Source: Pseudomonas fragi
GTDB taxonomy: Bacteria; Pseudomonadota; Gammaproteobacteria; Pseudomonadales; Pseudomonadaceae
Direction of reading: 5' to 3'
DNA: 64,000 nt
Assembly (NCBI RefSeq): GCF_002269505.1
Contig: NZ_NQKQ01000019.1
Span: forward strand, 27,992-91,991
Part shown: piece after piece, positions 8,569-16,691 of the stretch
Layout of the letters: every line of letters starts with the position of its first letter
How positions within the stretch are numbered: the first letter of the stretch is position 1
The notes under the pieces: generated by a model
Told to the model about the DNA's origin: nothing
Database searches by the model: none
The model's input: the letters and a program-made list of their open reading frames with translations, nothing else
Translations under genes and position numbers: made by a program

Positions 8569-9582
8569 ATGATCTGGTTTCTTGAAGGGCAATCGAGCCA
8601 ACGCGACGTGATTGCAGGTGCCCGGGCGGCGCTACCGGAGACGGTACGGATATTCGCCTCGCACCGACAAAGTCGCCCCGAAATTACCGGGTTGGCGGAT
8701 ATCGCCTGGCGCGAACCGCAAGACAACCAGGAACGCATCGGCTGGGTGATCGAGCAGGCCCGTGCCCAACAGATCAAGGTGGTGCTGGCCGGGCGTGTGG
8801 GCCAGGTCTATGAAGCGCACCGCGCCGAGTTCGAGGCGGCCGGGCTGCAATTGGTCACTGGCGCGCTGGACCTGGACACCTTTGAACGGGTCGACGACAA
8901 ATCGGCGTTTACTCGCGAAGCGCTGGCGGCCGGGTTGGCGTGCATCCCGGCTATAACCGTGAGCACCCGTGCCGAACTGCAAGCGGCTTACGCGCAATTG
9001 GCCCGTGACGGTCAGGTCTGTGTCAAACCCACGCGCGGCATTTACGGCCAGGGCTTTTGGCGACTGGCCGATAACGTCGACCCGTTCCGCAGTTTCGCCA
9101 ATGCCGACGCCCATGAGGTCAATGCCAGCGTCTTTGCCCAGGCCTACGGCCAGTCGGATGCGCCCAAGCCGTTGTTGGTCATGCCCTATATGCCTGGCAG
9201 TGAGTGTTCGGTGGACATGGTCTGCGAAGCGGGCGAGGCCGTGGCCTATGTGGGGCGGCGCAAGCAGGGCCTGATGCAGACGTTCGAGCGCGATGGCGCC
9301 GCCGTCGAGCTGGCGATCAAGGCCGCGCGGCACTTCAAGTGCGACGGCATCGTCAATGTACAAACCCGTGATGATGCCGAAGGACAGCCGCACCTGCTGG
9401 AAATCAACCTGCGTTATTCCGGCGGCATCGGCTACACCCGTGAAGCCGGGGTCAACCTGCCAGGCATTTTTGCCGCACGCCGCCTCGGCCTGGCAGTGCC
9501 CCCGAGCGCCTGGCGCGAGGATGTGCAGGTCAAGGCGATCACCGTGGTCGTGCCGGTTCGCGGCGATTCGCTCCTGGGGTGA
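8569..9582 (+). CDS. ATP-grasp enzyme, first gene of the Ter accessory operon
   Basis: The 337-residue product starts at the ATG after aaggga (MIWFLEGQSSQRD). The N-terminal Rossmann-like half (1-110) is followed by ATP-grasp signatures: VCVKPTRGIYGQGFW, the lysine and glycine loop, near 156-172, and LLEINLRYSGG with the metal-binding Glu and Asn near 290. The family ligates a carboxylate to an amine or thiol using ATP. Comparative genomics of Ter systems (Aravind group) places such an ATP-grasp with PRTase, HAD and CitE-like enzymes in a proposed pathway making a nucleoside-like metabolite. The substrate is unknown. A 94-base gap separates it from the PRTase gene. Confidence 0.85.
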   Translation: MIWFLEGQSSQRDVIAGARAALPETVRIFASHRQSRPEITGLADIAWREPQDNQERIGWVIEQARAQQIKVVLAGRVGQVYEAHRAEFEAAGLQLVTGALDLDTFERVDDKSAFTREALAAGLACIPAITVSTRAELQAAYAQLARDGQVCVKPTRGIYGQGFWRLADNVDPFRSFANADAHEVNASVFAQAYGQSDAPKPLLVMPYMPGSECSVDMVCEAGEAVAYVGRRKQGLMQTFERDGAAVELAIKAARHFKCDGIVNVQTRDDAEGQPHLLEINLRYSGGIGYTREAGVNLPGIFAARRLGLAVPPSAWREDVQVKAITVVVPVRGDSLLG

Positions 9583-9676
9583 TTTGACGTTTTCGGTAAC
9601 TATTTTTCGCTTGTTTAAAGTTATCGACTCGCCGATCGTCCCCCATTTTTTTATGTATTTCAGGTAGTAAAAGTTG

Positions 9677-10813
9677 ATGAATAGCGCTAACCCCATGACC
9701 GAACCAAAGGTTTTGCATGCAAACCTCAAGCGCGGTCGTCTGGAGGTAAAGGTCAATGCATCGACCTTTGCTCCGCAGGCACTTTTCGATTTTGCCGAGC
9801 GGCGCAATCCCAAGCGGGCCTTTCTGTTTGTTTCGCGTGTACTGGGCCGGCATATTCCGGCTCGGCCCTCATTAATGGCAGAAAGCTTCAATGCCCTTGC
9901 CGGCAAGATTCCTGCTGATTTGCCCGGGCCGGTGCTGGTGATCGGCATGGCCGAAACCGCCGTTGGGCTCGGTGCCGGGGTACACCGTGCCCTGAGCCAG
10001 ACCCGTAATGATTGCGTGTACCTGTGCAGCAGCCGTCACCCTACGGGCAGCGCCTTGTTTGCCCGCTTTGAAGAGGAACACAGCCACGCCAGCTCGCATT
10101 TGCTGCACCTGCCGCAAGACGCGCCAACCCGCGAGATGATGCTCAACGCCCGTTCGCTGGTGCTGGTGGACGATGAAGCATCCACCGGCAATACCTTTAT
10201 CAATCTGTCCCGGGCGCTGGCCGAGGCGGGGCTCGATTCGATCGAGCGCATCGTTACTGCCACCCTGACCGACTGGTCCGGTGATGCCGTGCGTACAGCC
10301 ATGGGCGATCACGTCAGCAGCGTGGCTTTACTCGACGGTCGCTACACGTTCGCCGAAGATTTAACCGCAGAACTGCCAGAAATGCCCGAAGTGGGCAGTG
10401 TTGCCCAAGGCGACTGGGCACTGGACGCGAGCCGCGACTGGGGCCGCATGGGCGTTCGCGAACACCACGACACGCTGGCGCCGGGCCTGGAGGTCGCTGC
10501 CGGTGAACGGATTCTGGTGATCGGTACCAGCGAGTTTGTCTGGCGTCCTTTTTTGTTGGCCGAGCGCCTTGAACGGGCGGGTGCCGACGTGCACTTCAGC
10601 TCTACCAGCCGTTCGCCGATTGCCCTGGGCCATGCCATCGATCATGCGTTGTCGTTCTCGGACAACTACGGCCTGGGCATCCCCAACTTTCTTTACAACG
10701 TCGCCCCCGGCCAGTTTGACCGGGTGCTGATCTGCAGCGAAACCCCGGCCGCTGCCGTCGACCCGGCGCTGGTTAGCGCATTGAATGCGCAGGTAATCGT
10801 TGATGAACAGTAA
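9677..10813 (+). CDS. Phosphoribosyltransferase with TRSP domain (Ter-associated)
   Basis: The 378-residue protein starts at the ATG at 9677 (a TTG lies one codon upstream). The PRTase core has the PRPP-binding loop SLVLVDDEASTGNTFINL near residues 158-175. The C-terminal third carries STSRSPIALGHAIDHALSF, the Thr-Arg-Ser-Pro motif that names the TRSP domain. PRTases attach a base to ribose 5-phosphate using PRPP; in Ter operons this pair is predicted to build a nucleoside-like compound. The last codons overlap the HAD gene start by 11 bases, so translation is coupled. The base used cannot be read from sequence. Confidence 0.88.
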   Translation: MNSANPMTEPKVLHANLKRGRLEVKVNASTFAPQALFDFAERRNPKRAFLFVSRVLGRHIPARPSLMAESFNALAGKIPADLPGPVLVIGMAETAVGLGAGVHRALSQTRNDCVYLCSSRHPTGSALFARFEEEHSHASSHLLHLPQDAPTREMMLNARSLVLVDDEASTGNTFINLSRALAEAGLDSIERIVTATLTDWSGDAVRTAMGDHVSSVALLDGRYTFAEDLTAELPEMPEVGSVAQGDWALDASRDWGRMGVREHHDTLAPGLEVAAGERILVIGTSEFVWRPFLLAERLERAGADVHFSSTSRSPIALGHAIDHALSFSDNYGLGIPNFLYNVAPGQFDRVLICSETPAAAVDPALVSALNAQVIVDEQ

Positions 10814-11561
10814 TCGCCCTCTGGTGTTCGTTGATCTGGACGACACCCTGTTTCAAACCGCCCGGAAAATGGGCGATGAGCCACGCTTTACCGCCACCCT
10901 GGACGTGGACGGCCAACCCAACGGCTTTATGAGCGCGACGCAAAAGAGCTTTGTGGAATGGCTGCTGGCTACCAGTGACGTGGTCCCCGTGACCGCACGC
11001 AGCATCGAAGCCTATCAGCGCGTGCAGTTGCCGTTTGTGCACGGCGCGGTCTGTGCTCACGGCGGGGTGATTCTCAACCCGGACGGTTCACTGGACCCGG
11101 TCTGGCATGCGCGCATGTGCGACGAGCTGGCGTCGGAGCAAACCCGCCTGCACCAGTTGAGCGAGCAAACCCTGGCCATTGGCGCCGAACTGGGTTTCTC
11201 GTTGCGTGGCTGGGTGGTTGAAGAGCATGGCCTGGCCAATTACGTGGTCACCAAGCACAACAACGAAACCGATCAGGCGCTGCTCACCGTGCTGGCCGAA
11301 GTCAGGGCGCGGGGCTTGCTCGACGGCCTGTATGTGCATGGCAATGGCAACAATCTGGCATTCCTGCCCATCACCCTGCAAAAGCGTGAAGCGGTACGTG
11401 AGTGGATCCGCCGCGACCAGGCGATCAACGGCAAACGCCCGCTGCTGGGCTTTGGCGACAGTGTGTCGGACCTGGGCTTTATGGCCGAATGCGACTGGTG
11501 GGGCACACCCAAGCGCGGCCAGCTGGCGGCGCATGTGCTGGCGAGCGTCGATCATGAATAA
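10803..11561 (+). CDS. HAD-superfamily phosphohydrolase (Cof-like), Ter-associated
   Basis: The 252-residue protein has HAD motif I VDLDDTLF near residues 9-16, motif II in VVPVTARS near 59-66, and motif IV GFGDSVSDLGFM near 216-227. The insertion between them fits a C2-cap, Cof-type enzyme. Such enzymes dephosphorylate small sugar- or nucleotide-phosphates. It overlaps the PRTase gene by 11 bases and the next gene by 8, showing tight coupling. It would plausibly remove a phosphate from the product of the PRTase pathway (inference). Confidence 0.87.
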   Translation: MNSNRPLVFVDLDDTLFQTARKMGDEPRFTATLDVDGQPNGFMSATQKSFVEWLLATSDVVPVTARSIEAYQRVQLPFVHGAVCAHGGVILNPDGSLDPVWHARMCDELASEQTRLHQLSEQTLAIGAELGFSLRGWVVEEHGLANYVVTKHNNETDQALLTVLAEVRARGLLDGLYVHGNGNNLAFLPITLQKREAVREWIRRDQAINGKRPLLGFGDSVSDLGFMAECDWWGTPKRGQLAAHVLASVDHE

Positions 11562-12648
11562 TGCCTTCGCAGGGCTGCAGACCGTGGGCAGTGGCAGCTA
11601 TGCCGCCGATGACGTGCACTTTTTACTGCGCGCCATGCAGATAGAAGTCACCGACGTGCAGGAAAAAGAGCGCCTGATCCAGACCCAGCAGCGCCATTAC
11701 TCCGAAATGATCAGCCAGGAACATGCGCCGTCCGGCACCCATAAAAGCCTCTATCAACTGGCCCTGGCCCAGAACGGTGCCCGTATGGCGGGTGATGTGC
11801 AGGCGCTGGCCCAGGCTTTGAATGAGCGCTACAACGGCCCCTCGATTGCGCTGGTGTCGTTTGTGCGCGCGGGTTTGCCGCTGGGTGTGTTGCTGCGCAG
11901 GGCATTGCTCGATCTGGGGCGCGAGGCTGCGCATTACGGGATCAGCATTATTCGTGACCGTGGAATCGACAACGTCGCGCTCGAAGCTATCATCAAGGCC
12001 CACGGTGCGGAAAACATCGTGTTTGTCGATGGCTGGACCGGCAAAGGGGCGATCAGCGGCCAGATCCGCGACAGCCTGACAGGGGACTCGCGTTTTCCAG
12101 CCGACCCGCGTCTGGTGGTGCTGGCCGACCCCTGTGGCCGTGCCTGGCTGGCCGCCTCGGCAGAAGACTGGCTGATCCCATCTGGCATCCTGGGGGCGAC
12201 GGTTTCAGGGCTGGTTTCGCGTTCCATATGGCCACAAGACCCGGGCCTGCATGGGTGCGTGGTGTATGACCATTTGGCGGAACACGACGTGACCATGAGT
12301 TTTATCCACAGCATCGAAACCGAGCGCGCGCGACTGGCACCTCAGGCCGCGGCCCTGCCCTGGACGGCGGAGCAGGCTGGCGCATTGCAACACTCGGCCG
12401 TGGCTGCGGTCGAACGTATCTCGGCCCGGTTTGCGGTGACCAACCCCAACCGGGTCAAACCGGGGATCGCCGAGGCCACCCGCGCCGTCATGCGCCGTGT
12501 GCCGGACCACGTGCTGGTGCGCAACCGTGACGATCAGGACGTGCAACTGCTGCTGCACCTGACGCGTCAGGCCAATATTGAGGTTCAGGAAGTCGGCGAT
12601 CAGTTGGGGCCGTATCGCGCCGTGACCGTAATCAGGAGTGTTCGCTGA
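11554..12648 (+). CDS. StiP-type PRTase-like protein with PELOTA RNA-binding domain
   Basis: The 364-residue product starts at the ATG overlapping the HAD stop (MNNAFAGLQTVGSGSYAADD). FVRAGLPLGVLLRRAL and NIVFVDGWTGKGAISGQI resemble the PRTase-like fold of proteins annotated as 'cysteine protease StiP'. The C-terminal ~110 residues (HVLVRNRDDQDVQLLLHLTR) fit the PELOTA RNA-binding domain. The annotation as a protease is historical, and Ter-system analyses treat it as a phosphoribosyltransferase relative acting in the same pathway as the other accessory enzymes. It shares one base with the following CitE-like gene (TGATG), so the two are translated as a coupled pair. Confidence 0.83.
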   Translation: MNNAFAGLQTVGSGSYAADDVHFLLRAMQIEVTDVQEKERLIQTQQRHYSEMISQEHAPSGTHKSLYQLALAQNGARMAGDVQALAQALNERYNGPSIALVSFVRAGLPLGVLLRRALLDLGREAAHYGISIIRDRGIDNVALEAIIKAHGAENIVFVDGWTGKGAISGQIRDSLTGDSRFPADPRLVVLADPCGRAWLAASAEDWLIPSGILGATVSGLVSRSIWPQDPGLHGCVVYDHLAEHDVTMSFIHSIETERARLAPQAAALPWTAEQAGALQHSAVAAVERISARFAVTNPNRVKPGIAEATRAVMRRVPDHVLVRNRDDQDVQLLLHLTRQANIEVQEVGDQLGPYRAVTVIRSVR

Positions 12649-13607
12649 TGATCAAGCACTCAGCCTATGCCTTGGGCGCCACACTTTATATGCCGGCTAC
12701 CCGTCCCGATATTCTGGATGTGGTGCTGGGCGAAAAGATCCAGGGTTTGCGCTCGCTGGTGGTGTGCCTGGAAGACGCCGTGGCCGAAACTGACGTGCAG
12801 CAGGGGCTGAACAACCTGAAAAACCTGCTGTTGGGCATCGAGGCGCGTGGCGGTCGACCGTCCGGCGGGCCGATCCTGTTTGTGCGGCCACGGGATGCCG
12901 CGATGGCAGCCGTCCTCAATGACTGGTCGCTGATGCGTCATGTCGACGGTTTTGTCGTGCCCAAGCTCAGTCTGGGCAATATCTGCGAGTGGCAGCAGGC
13001 GGTCACCCGCGAAGACTTGATGTTGATGCCCACCCTGGAAACCGCAGACGTTTTTATCCCCAACGCCATGGTTGAACTGCGCAGCGCCATGCTGGAGCTA
13101 CTACCAGAGCGTATTATTGCCCTGCGCATTGGCGGTAACGACTTGATGGGGTGCCTGGGCCTGCGTCGCCCTCAAGCGATGACGCTGTACAGCACGCCCA
13201 TGAGCTATGTGATTCCCATGTTGTGCGGGATCATGGGCTCGGCAGGTTTTGCCCTGACCGCGCCGGTGTTTGAACAGCTCAATGCACCGCACTTGATGGA
13301 GCAAGAGCTGGCGCTGGATATGGCCCACGGGCTTGTGGGTAAAACCGCGATCCACCCGTCGCAAATTGCAGTTATCCACAGGGCGTTGCAAGTCAGTCTT
13401 GAAGATCTCAACAGCGCACGCCACATATTGAATGAGGCGGCGCCTGCGGTGTTCAAGTTCAACGACGCCATGTGCGAGCCCGCAACCCATTACAAATGGG
13501 CGCAAACAATTATTGAACGGGCACATTGGCAAGGGGTTCGCCCTGAAATTGCCAGCCCGTCGGACACTTTTGGAGGCAGCCTGCGATTGGCTGAATTAGT
13601 GGGTTGA
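12648..13607 (+). CDS. HpcH/HpaI-CitE-like C-C lyase (Ter-associated)
   Basis: The 319-residue TIM-barrel protein has LRSLVVCLEDAVAETD (Glu-Asp metal or substrate site near 36-51), HVDGFVVPKLSLG and LRIGGNDLMGCLGL, all typical of citrate-lyase beta-subunit-like aldolases. KTAIHPSQIAVIH near residue 231 is the conserved C-terminal motif. Enzymes of the family cleave or form C-C bonds next to a CoA ester or keto acid using Mg2+. Its constant place in Ter operons suggests a step in the same unknown pathway rather than citrate use. A gaggt-like site (aggag at 12632) precedes the start, which overlaps the previous stop by one base. Confidence 0.85.
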   Translation: MIKHSAYALGATLYMPATRPDILDVVLGEKIQGLRSLVVCLEDAVAETDVQQGLNNLKNLLLGIEARGGRPSGGPILFVRPRDAAMAAVLNDWSLMRHVDGFVVPKLSLGNICEWQQAVTREDLMLMPTLETADVFIPNAMVELRSAMLELLPERIIALRIGGNDLMGCLGLRRPQAMTLYSTPMSYVIPMLCGIMGSAGFALTAPVFEQLNAPHLMEQELALDMAHGLVGKTAIHPSQIAVIHRALQVSLEDLNSARHILNEAAPAVFKFNDAMCEPATHYKWAQTIIERAHWQGVRPEIASPSDTFGGSLRLAELVG

Positions 13608-14278
13608 ACGACGTTTTGAAAACACCGGTTAAAGGAAAGCAGGTCCTGTCTGCCTTCGATTTCGATGGCACGCTGACCTATCACGACACGTTCGTGCCGT
13701 TTTTGCGCTTTGCCTTTGGCAATCGACTGTTTGCGATGCGTCTGCTGCGGATGATCCCGGCGACCGCTTGCTACCTGCTGGGCAGGATTTCGCGTAATGC
13801 GCTGAAAGAAAAACTTATCGCGGTCTACTTGACCGGTGCCAGAGAGGCCTGGGTAAAGGAACGCGCCGAAGCATTTTGTGACGTTTCCTGGCAGCGTCTA
13901 ATGCGGCCTTTGGGCTTAACATCCGTCGCCAACCAGATTGAGCAGGGCGCCAAGGTGACGATTTGCTCTGCGTCCCCCGAGCTGGTGCTCACACCTTTTG
14001 CCAAGAAGCTCGGTATCGGCCTGATCGGAACACGGCTGGCCTCGGTCGATGGCGTGCTCACCGGCGATATCGACGGCATCAACTGTCGCTGTGAACAAAA
14101 AGTCATTCGGCTGGAGGCGCAATACGGGCCTCTGGACCAATACGAACTACGTGCCTGGGGTGACACCCGGGGCGATGAACAAATGCTCGGGGCCGCTCAA
14201 GAGCCGCATTGGCGTGAATTTCACGCGCTGTGGCGGCGCAAGCGGCCACTTGACGTGTGCTTGCGCGAGGAGCTGTAA
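13604..14278 (+). CDS. HAD-IB family phosphatase (PSPase-like)
   Basis: The 224-residue protein has motif I SAFDFDGTLTYHDTF near residues 16-30, motif II TICSASPEL, and a C-terminal WGDTRGDEQML, which fits HAD subfamily IB (phosphoserine-phosphatase-like). The only start upstream of motif I is a TTG overlapping the previous stop (TTGA), after an in-frame stop at 13592; no Shine-Dalgarno is adjacent, so it probably depends on translation of the upstream gene. The substrate is unknown. It is the second HAD enzyme in the operon and lies 73 bases before terZ. Confidence 0.8.
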   Translation: MNDVLKTPVKGKQVLSAFDFDGTLTYHDTFVPFLRFAFGNRLFAMRLLRMIPATACYLLGRISRNALKEKLIAVYLTGAREAWVKERAEAFCDVSWQRLMRPLGLTSVANQIEQGAKVTICSASPELVLTPFAKKLGIGLIGTRLASVDGVLTGDIDGINCRCEQKVIRLEAQYGPLDQYELRAWGDTRGDEQMLGAAQEPHWREFHALWRRKRPLDVCLREEL

Positions 14279-14351
14279 GCCAGGCGTAAGCAAAGCATGT
14301 CAATAATCACTCAATACCTATCATGCATCAGTGCAGACAAGGAGACGCTTC

Positions 14352-14942
14352 ATGGCCATTTCGCTGTCCAAGAATCAAACCATCTCTCTCGAGAAAGAAG
14401 CGGGAACCGGTCTCAAGAAAATCCGTATGGGCCTGGGCTGGGACCCGGTCAAGCCCAGCGGTTTTTTCGCCAAGCTGCTGAGCAGTGATGCCGCCATCGA
14501 CCTTGATGCTTCGTGCATCCTGCTCGACAGTGCCAAACAACCACTGGATCTGGTGTGGTTTCGCCAGCTCAAGTCCAATGACGGCTCTATCGTTCACTCC
14601 GGCGACAACCGTACGGGTGAGGGCGAGGGTGACGACGAGTCGATCCAGGTCAACCTGGAACAACTGCCGGCCGGGGTCAAACACCTGGTGTTTACCGTCA
14701 ACTCCTTTACCGGGCAAAACTTCGAGGCAGTAGAAAACGCCTACTGCCGTATCGTTGACGAGCTGACCGGCAAAGAGCTGGCGCGCTTCAACCTGTCGGA
14801 CAAGGGCCGTCACACCGGCGTGGTCATGGCGTACATCAGCCGCACATCGGCGGGCTGGGACCTGACCGCTATTGGCACCGTGGCCAATGGCCGTACCGCC
14901 CAGGATCTGGCCACTGATGCGGCCCAGGCGGTGCGCGCATGA
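14352..14942 (+). CDS. terZ: TerD-domain protein TerZ
   Basis: The 196-residue product starts after aaggagacgcttc. It begins MAISLSKNQTISLEKEAG and carries the calcium-site elements of the TerD fold: IDLDASCILLD near 56-66 and the acidic loop DNRTGEGEGDDE near 92-103. TerD-fold proteins bind Ca2+ and are proposed to form membrane-associated complexes with TerC and TerB that answer to metal, oxidative and phage stress. The sequence differs from the two downstream paralogues in a 'PSGFFAKLLSS' insert, which fits TerZ. The stop overlaps the terA start (ATGA). Confidence 0.88.
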   Translation: MAISLSKNQTISLEKEAGTGLKKIRMGLGWDPVKPSGFFAKLLSSDAAIDLDASCILLDSAKQPLDLVWFRQLKSNDGSIVHSGDNRTGEGEGDDESIQVNLEQLPAGVKHLVFTVNSFTGQNFEAVENAYCRIVDELTGKELARFNLSDKGRHTGVVMAYISRTSAGWDLTAIGTVANGRTAQDLATDAAQAVRA

Positions 14943-16168
14943 CTACCCTGACTCCAGGCGCCAATACGGGCGTTGCCAGTGGCACCCTGAGCGTCACCGT
15001 CAGCTACACCCCGGTGGCTGGCGCAGACCTGGATGTATCGGCGTTCTTGCTCAATGAGTCGGGCAAGGTGCGCGGCGATAACGACATGTGCTTCTTCGGC
15101 CAGCAAAGCGTCAACAATGGCGCGGTCAAGCTGATGGAATCGGCGGCAGGTCGCAGTGTGTTCAGTGTCAATCTGGACGCCATTGACCCGGCCATCGAGA
15201 AAGTCGCCCTGACTGCGACCATCTACGAGAACAAGGCCCGCTTCGATGCCTTCCCGCAATTGACTGTCACCGTGAGTGGCGGCATTGACGCACCGATTCC
15301 GACCCAGGGCATGCAGGAAACCGCGTTGATCCTGGGTGAGTTCTATCGCCGCCAGGGTGTGTGGAAGTTCCGTTGCGTGGCCCAGGGCTTTGCCGGTGGC
15401 CTGGCGCCTCTGGCTCAACATTTTGGTGTTGATATCGCGGCACCCGCTCCGGCACCTGCTCCGGCAGCCGCGCCGACACCTGTGTCACCGCCAGCGCCTG
15501 CACCTGCTGCACCTGCATCGAAGATCAATCTGTCGAAAATCACTCTGGACAAGCAGCGTCCGTCCATCAGCCTTGAGAAAAAGGACGGTGATTTCGGCGA
15601 GATCAAGATCAACCTGAACTGGAATCGCACCCACCCGAATGACAGCGGCGCCGGTGGTGCTGGCGGCTTTTTCGCAACCCTGCGCAACAAGGCCACCGGC
15701 AAGTCGGGCGGCATCGATCTGGACGTGGGTTGCCTGTACGAAATGGAAAACGGCCGCAAAGGCGCGGTCCAGGCCCTGGGCAATGCCTTCGGTGATTTCC
15801 GTGACGAGCCGTTTATCCAGTTGATGGGCGACGACCGCACCGGCTCCGTGAGCGACGGCGAGTGGCTGCGTATCAATGGCAAGGAGTGGCGCAAGATGCG
15901 TCGCGTGCTGGTTTACGCGTTCATCTACGAAGGCGCGCCGAACTGGCAGGCGACCGACGGTGTCATCACCCTGTATATCCCCGGCGAGCCGCCGATTGAA
16001 GTGCGTCTGAGCGAAGAGGGCGGGACCAAAGGCATGTGCGCTATCGCCTTGCTTGAAAACGTCGGTGGCAGCGTGAAGGTCAACCGTCGGGTTGAGTTCT
16101 TCAAGGGCCATTCCGATATGGATAAAGCTTTCGGCTGGGGCATGCGCTGGGCTGCCGGTTCCAAATGA
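14939..16168 (+). CDS. terA: TerA, tandem TerD-fold protein
   Basis: The 409-residue protein has two TerD-like halves, about 1-165 and 200-409, joined by an Ala/Pro-rich linker (about 166-197, APAPAPAPAAAPTP). The first half lacks the usual MAISLSKGG start but keeps GADLDVSAFLLNESGKV; the second has ISLEKKDGDFGEIKINLNW and DDRTGSVSDGE. This architecture is that of TerA, which is thought to act with TerD and TerZ at the membrane. The linker makes the two domains flexible. Translation is coupled to terZ by a 4-base overlap. Confidence 0.88.
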   Translation: MTTLTPGANTGVASGTLSVTVSYTPVAGADLDVSAFLLNESGKVRGDNDMCFFGQQSVNNGAVKLMESAAGRSVFSVNLDAIDPAIEKVALTATIYENKARFDAFPQLTVTVSGGIDAPIPTQGMQETALILGEFYRRQGVWKFRCVAQGFAGGLAPLAQHFGVDIAAPAPAPAPAAAPTPVSPPAPAPAAPASKINLSKITLDKQRPSISLEKKDGDFGEIKINLNWNRTHPNDSGAGGAGGFFATLRNKATGKSGGIDLDVGCLYEMENGRKGAVQALGNAFGDFRDEPFIQLMGDDRTGSVSDGEWLRINGKEWRKMRRVLVYAFIYEGAPNWQATDGVITLYIPGEPPIEVRLSEEGGTKGMCAIALLENVGGSVKVNRRVEFFKGHSDMDKAFGWGMRWAAGSK

Positions 16169-16234
16169 GCGCTCTGTAAGTGGCCGCCTGATGAACCAGG
16201 CGCCGTACCTGCAATTTCTGACAAGGTGACTCCA

Positions 16235-16684
16235 ATGCTCGAATGGCTCAAAACCAACGCTACCGCCGCCCGTGACAAGCTGTCGACGGAAGTCAGCAAG
16301 TTCAAGAACCGTGAGTTCATGGAAGCCGTGGTTTCCGGGTGCGCACTGGTGGCCGCTGCCGATGGCAACATCAGCAGCGACGAAAAACAGAAGATGGTCG
16401 GGTTTATTCAAAACTCGAATGAGCTGAAGGTCTTTGACGTCAAGGACGTGATCAAGGCCTTCAACTCGGTGTGCGAAAAGTTTGAGTTTGACCAGCAGAT
16501 CGGTCGTGCGGAAGCGCTGAAATCGATCGGTCAGCTACGTAAAAAAGAAGATGCCGCCCGGCTGCTGGTGCGTGTTTGCTGCGCAATCGGTAGCGCCGAC
16601 GGCAACTTTGATGAAAGTGAGCGGGCTGCCTGCCGCACTATCTGCAATGAGCTGGGGCTGAACCCTGGCGATTTTGATCTCTGA
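16235..16684 (+). CDS. terB: TerB, tellurite-resistance cytoplasmic protein
   Basis: The 149-residue product starts at the ATG after aaggtg; a GTG three codons earlier is possible. SGCALVAAADGNISSDEKQKM and CCAIGSADGNFDESERAACR are the two TerB-type helical hairpins, each with an acidic DGN metal-binding loop. TerB is an all-helical protein that associates with TerC at the inner membrane. It ends 7 bases before terC. The length is the family norm (about 150). Confidence 0.9.
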   Translation: MLEWLKTNATAARDKLSTEVSKFKNREFMEAVVSGCALVAAADGNISSDEKQKMVGFIQNSNELKVFDVKDVIKAFNSVCEKFEFDQQIGRAEALKSIGQLRKKEDAARLLVRVCCAIGSADGNFDESERAACRTICNELGLNPGDFDL

Positions 16685-16691
16685 GGACATC

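Noticed and set aside
8632..9948. A 438-codon minus-strand frame across the ATP-grasp/PRTase junction
   Set aside because: Both plus-strand genes carry conserved motifs; the antisense frame crosses the intergenic gap.
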